Source: Acidimicrobiaceae bacterium (GTDB lineage: Bacteria; Actinomycetota; Acidimicrobiia; Acidimicrobiales; UBA10347). Taken from it: 7,022 nt of DNA. Both the position numbers and the translations under genes were made by a program. The notes under the pieces are model-generated. The model searched no databases, was not told the DNA's origin, and worked only from the letters and a program-made list of their open reading frames with translations. Below, one piece after another: positions 6,687 through 7,022 of this stretch (position 1 is the first letter of the stretch; the number at the start of each line of letters is the position of its first letter). The stretch spans positions 1 through 7,022 of the forward strand of contig DNHM01000546.1 of the NCBI GenBank assembly GCA_003485885.1, in the 5' to 3' direction.

Positions 6687-6992
6687 ATGTCAAAAATCTC
6701 ACTCATCGCAAAACTCCCGTGTGCCGAAGGCCAGAACGAAGGATTCGAAGCCGCTCTGGCCGACATGATCACTGCGAGCAACGAAGAAGCTGGCCTTGAG
6801 ATCTACTCAGCCCACAAGGGCGCCGACAACAACTATTGGTTCTTCGAGCTTTACACCGATCAGGCCGCCCTTGAGGTCCACGGCAAGGGCGACGGCATGA
6901 AGACTGCTATGCGGGCCATCGGCGCATTCATGGCTGGCGCACCCGAGGTCCACAAGCTCGAGCCCGTCGTAGCCAAGGGCATGGACCTCTAA
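6687..6992 (+). CDS. ABM-domain (antibiotic biosynthesis monooxygenase-like, YgiN-type) small protein
   Basis: This complete 101-residue protein matches the length and layout of single-domain ABM proteins, which form a ferredoxin-like beta-alpha-beta-beta-alpha-beta fold and usually dimerise. Visible elements are strand 1 SKISLIAKL (2-10), helix 1 about residues 16-34, GLEIYSAHKG (36-45) in place of the usual GCLxY segment, strand YWFFELYTD (50-58), and helix 2 starting QAALEVHGKGDGMK (59-72), whose His65 matches the family's conserved His. The family includes cofactor-free monooxygenases and quinol oxygenases, heme-degrading enzymes and many proteins of unknown function. Sequence alone does not separate these. 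It is cytoplasmic, with no signal peptide. It is transcribed away from the SulP gene. The following 30 bases to the window end hold no visible terminator. Confidence 0.85.
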   Translation: MSKISLIAKLPCAEGQNEGFEAALADMITASNEEAGLEIYSAHKGADNNYWFFELYTDQAALEVHGKGDGMKTAMRAIGAFMAGAPEVHKLEPVVAKGMDL

Positions 6993-7022
6993 CCAAGCTG
7001 CGAACTACCCCAGATAGCGAAG

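Overview
The window looks like chromosomal DNA from a high-GC actinobacterium. The protein families point towards Acidimicrobiia or a relative: a small FHA-plus-helix-turn-helix regulator of actinobacterial type, a mycobacterial-style zinc alcohol dehydrogenase without the structural zinc lobe, and a lipoprotein with a GACCPSE segment. The lineage is inferred from protein style only; there is no rRNA or marker gene here.

Layout from left to right. (1) Positions 1-1676, minus strand: the first 558 codons of a multidomain secreted lipoprotein whose end lies beyond the window. It has a lipobox, an FG-GAP-like domain, a PPC-like beta domain and a C-terminal DUF4163/DUF3298 (RsiV-like) part. (2) A divergent intergenic region of about 135 bp. 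(3) Positions 1812-2474, plus strand: the FHA/HTH protein. (4) A 122-bp convergent gap with a palindromic repeat present twice, exactly 60 bp apart. (5) Three consecutive minus-strand genes: SulP-family anion transporter (4920-6494), malonyl-CoA decarboxylase (3665-4861) and zinc-dependent MDR dehydrogenase (2597-3634). (6) A 192-bp divergent intergenic region, then a 101-residue ABM-domain protein (6687-6992, plus strand). No tRNA, rRNA, CRISPR array, insertion sequence or phage gene was seen.

How the genes may work together. The SulP transporter, malonyl-CoA decarboxylase and dehydrogenase lie head to tail with gaps of 58 and 30 bp, so they may share transcription. However, the last two also have promoter-like sequences of their own. 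A link through malonate or bicarbonate is possible but unproven, because no malonyl-CoA synthetase or CoA-transferase is in view. The lipoprotein and FHA/HTH genes are divergent and may share control.

The most useful observation beyond ordinary annotation concerns translation starts. Four of the six start codons (1676, 3634, 4861, 6687) have a -10-like hexamer of form NANNNT exactly six bases upstream and no credible Shine-Dalgarno sequence. A fifth (1812) has one eight bases upstream. This suggests leaderless mRNAs, while the SulP gene has a conventional Shine-Dalgarno. A 29-bp near-palindrome upstream of the decarboxylase -10 sits where a repressor operator would be expected. I see no convincing new defence or mobile system; most of the window is ordinary metabolic and envelope gene content.
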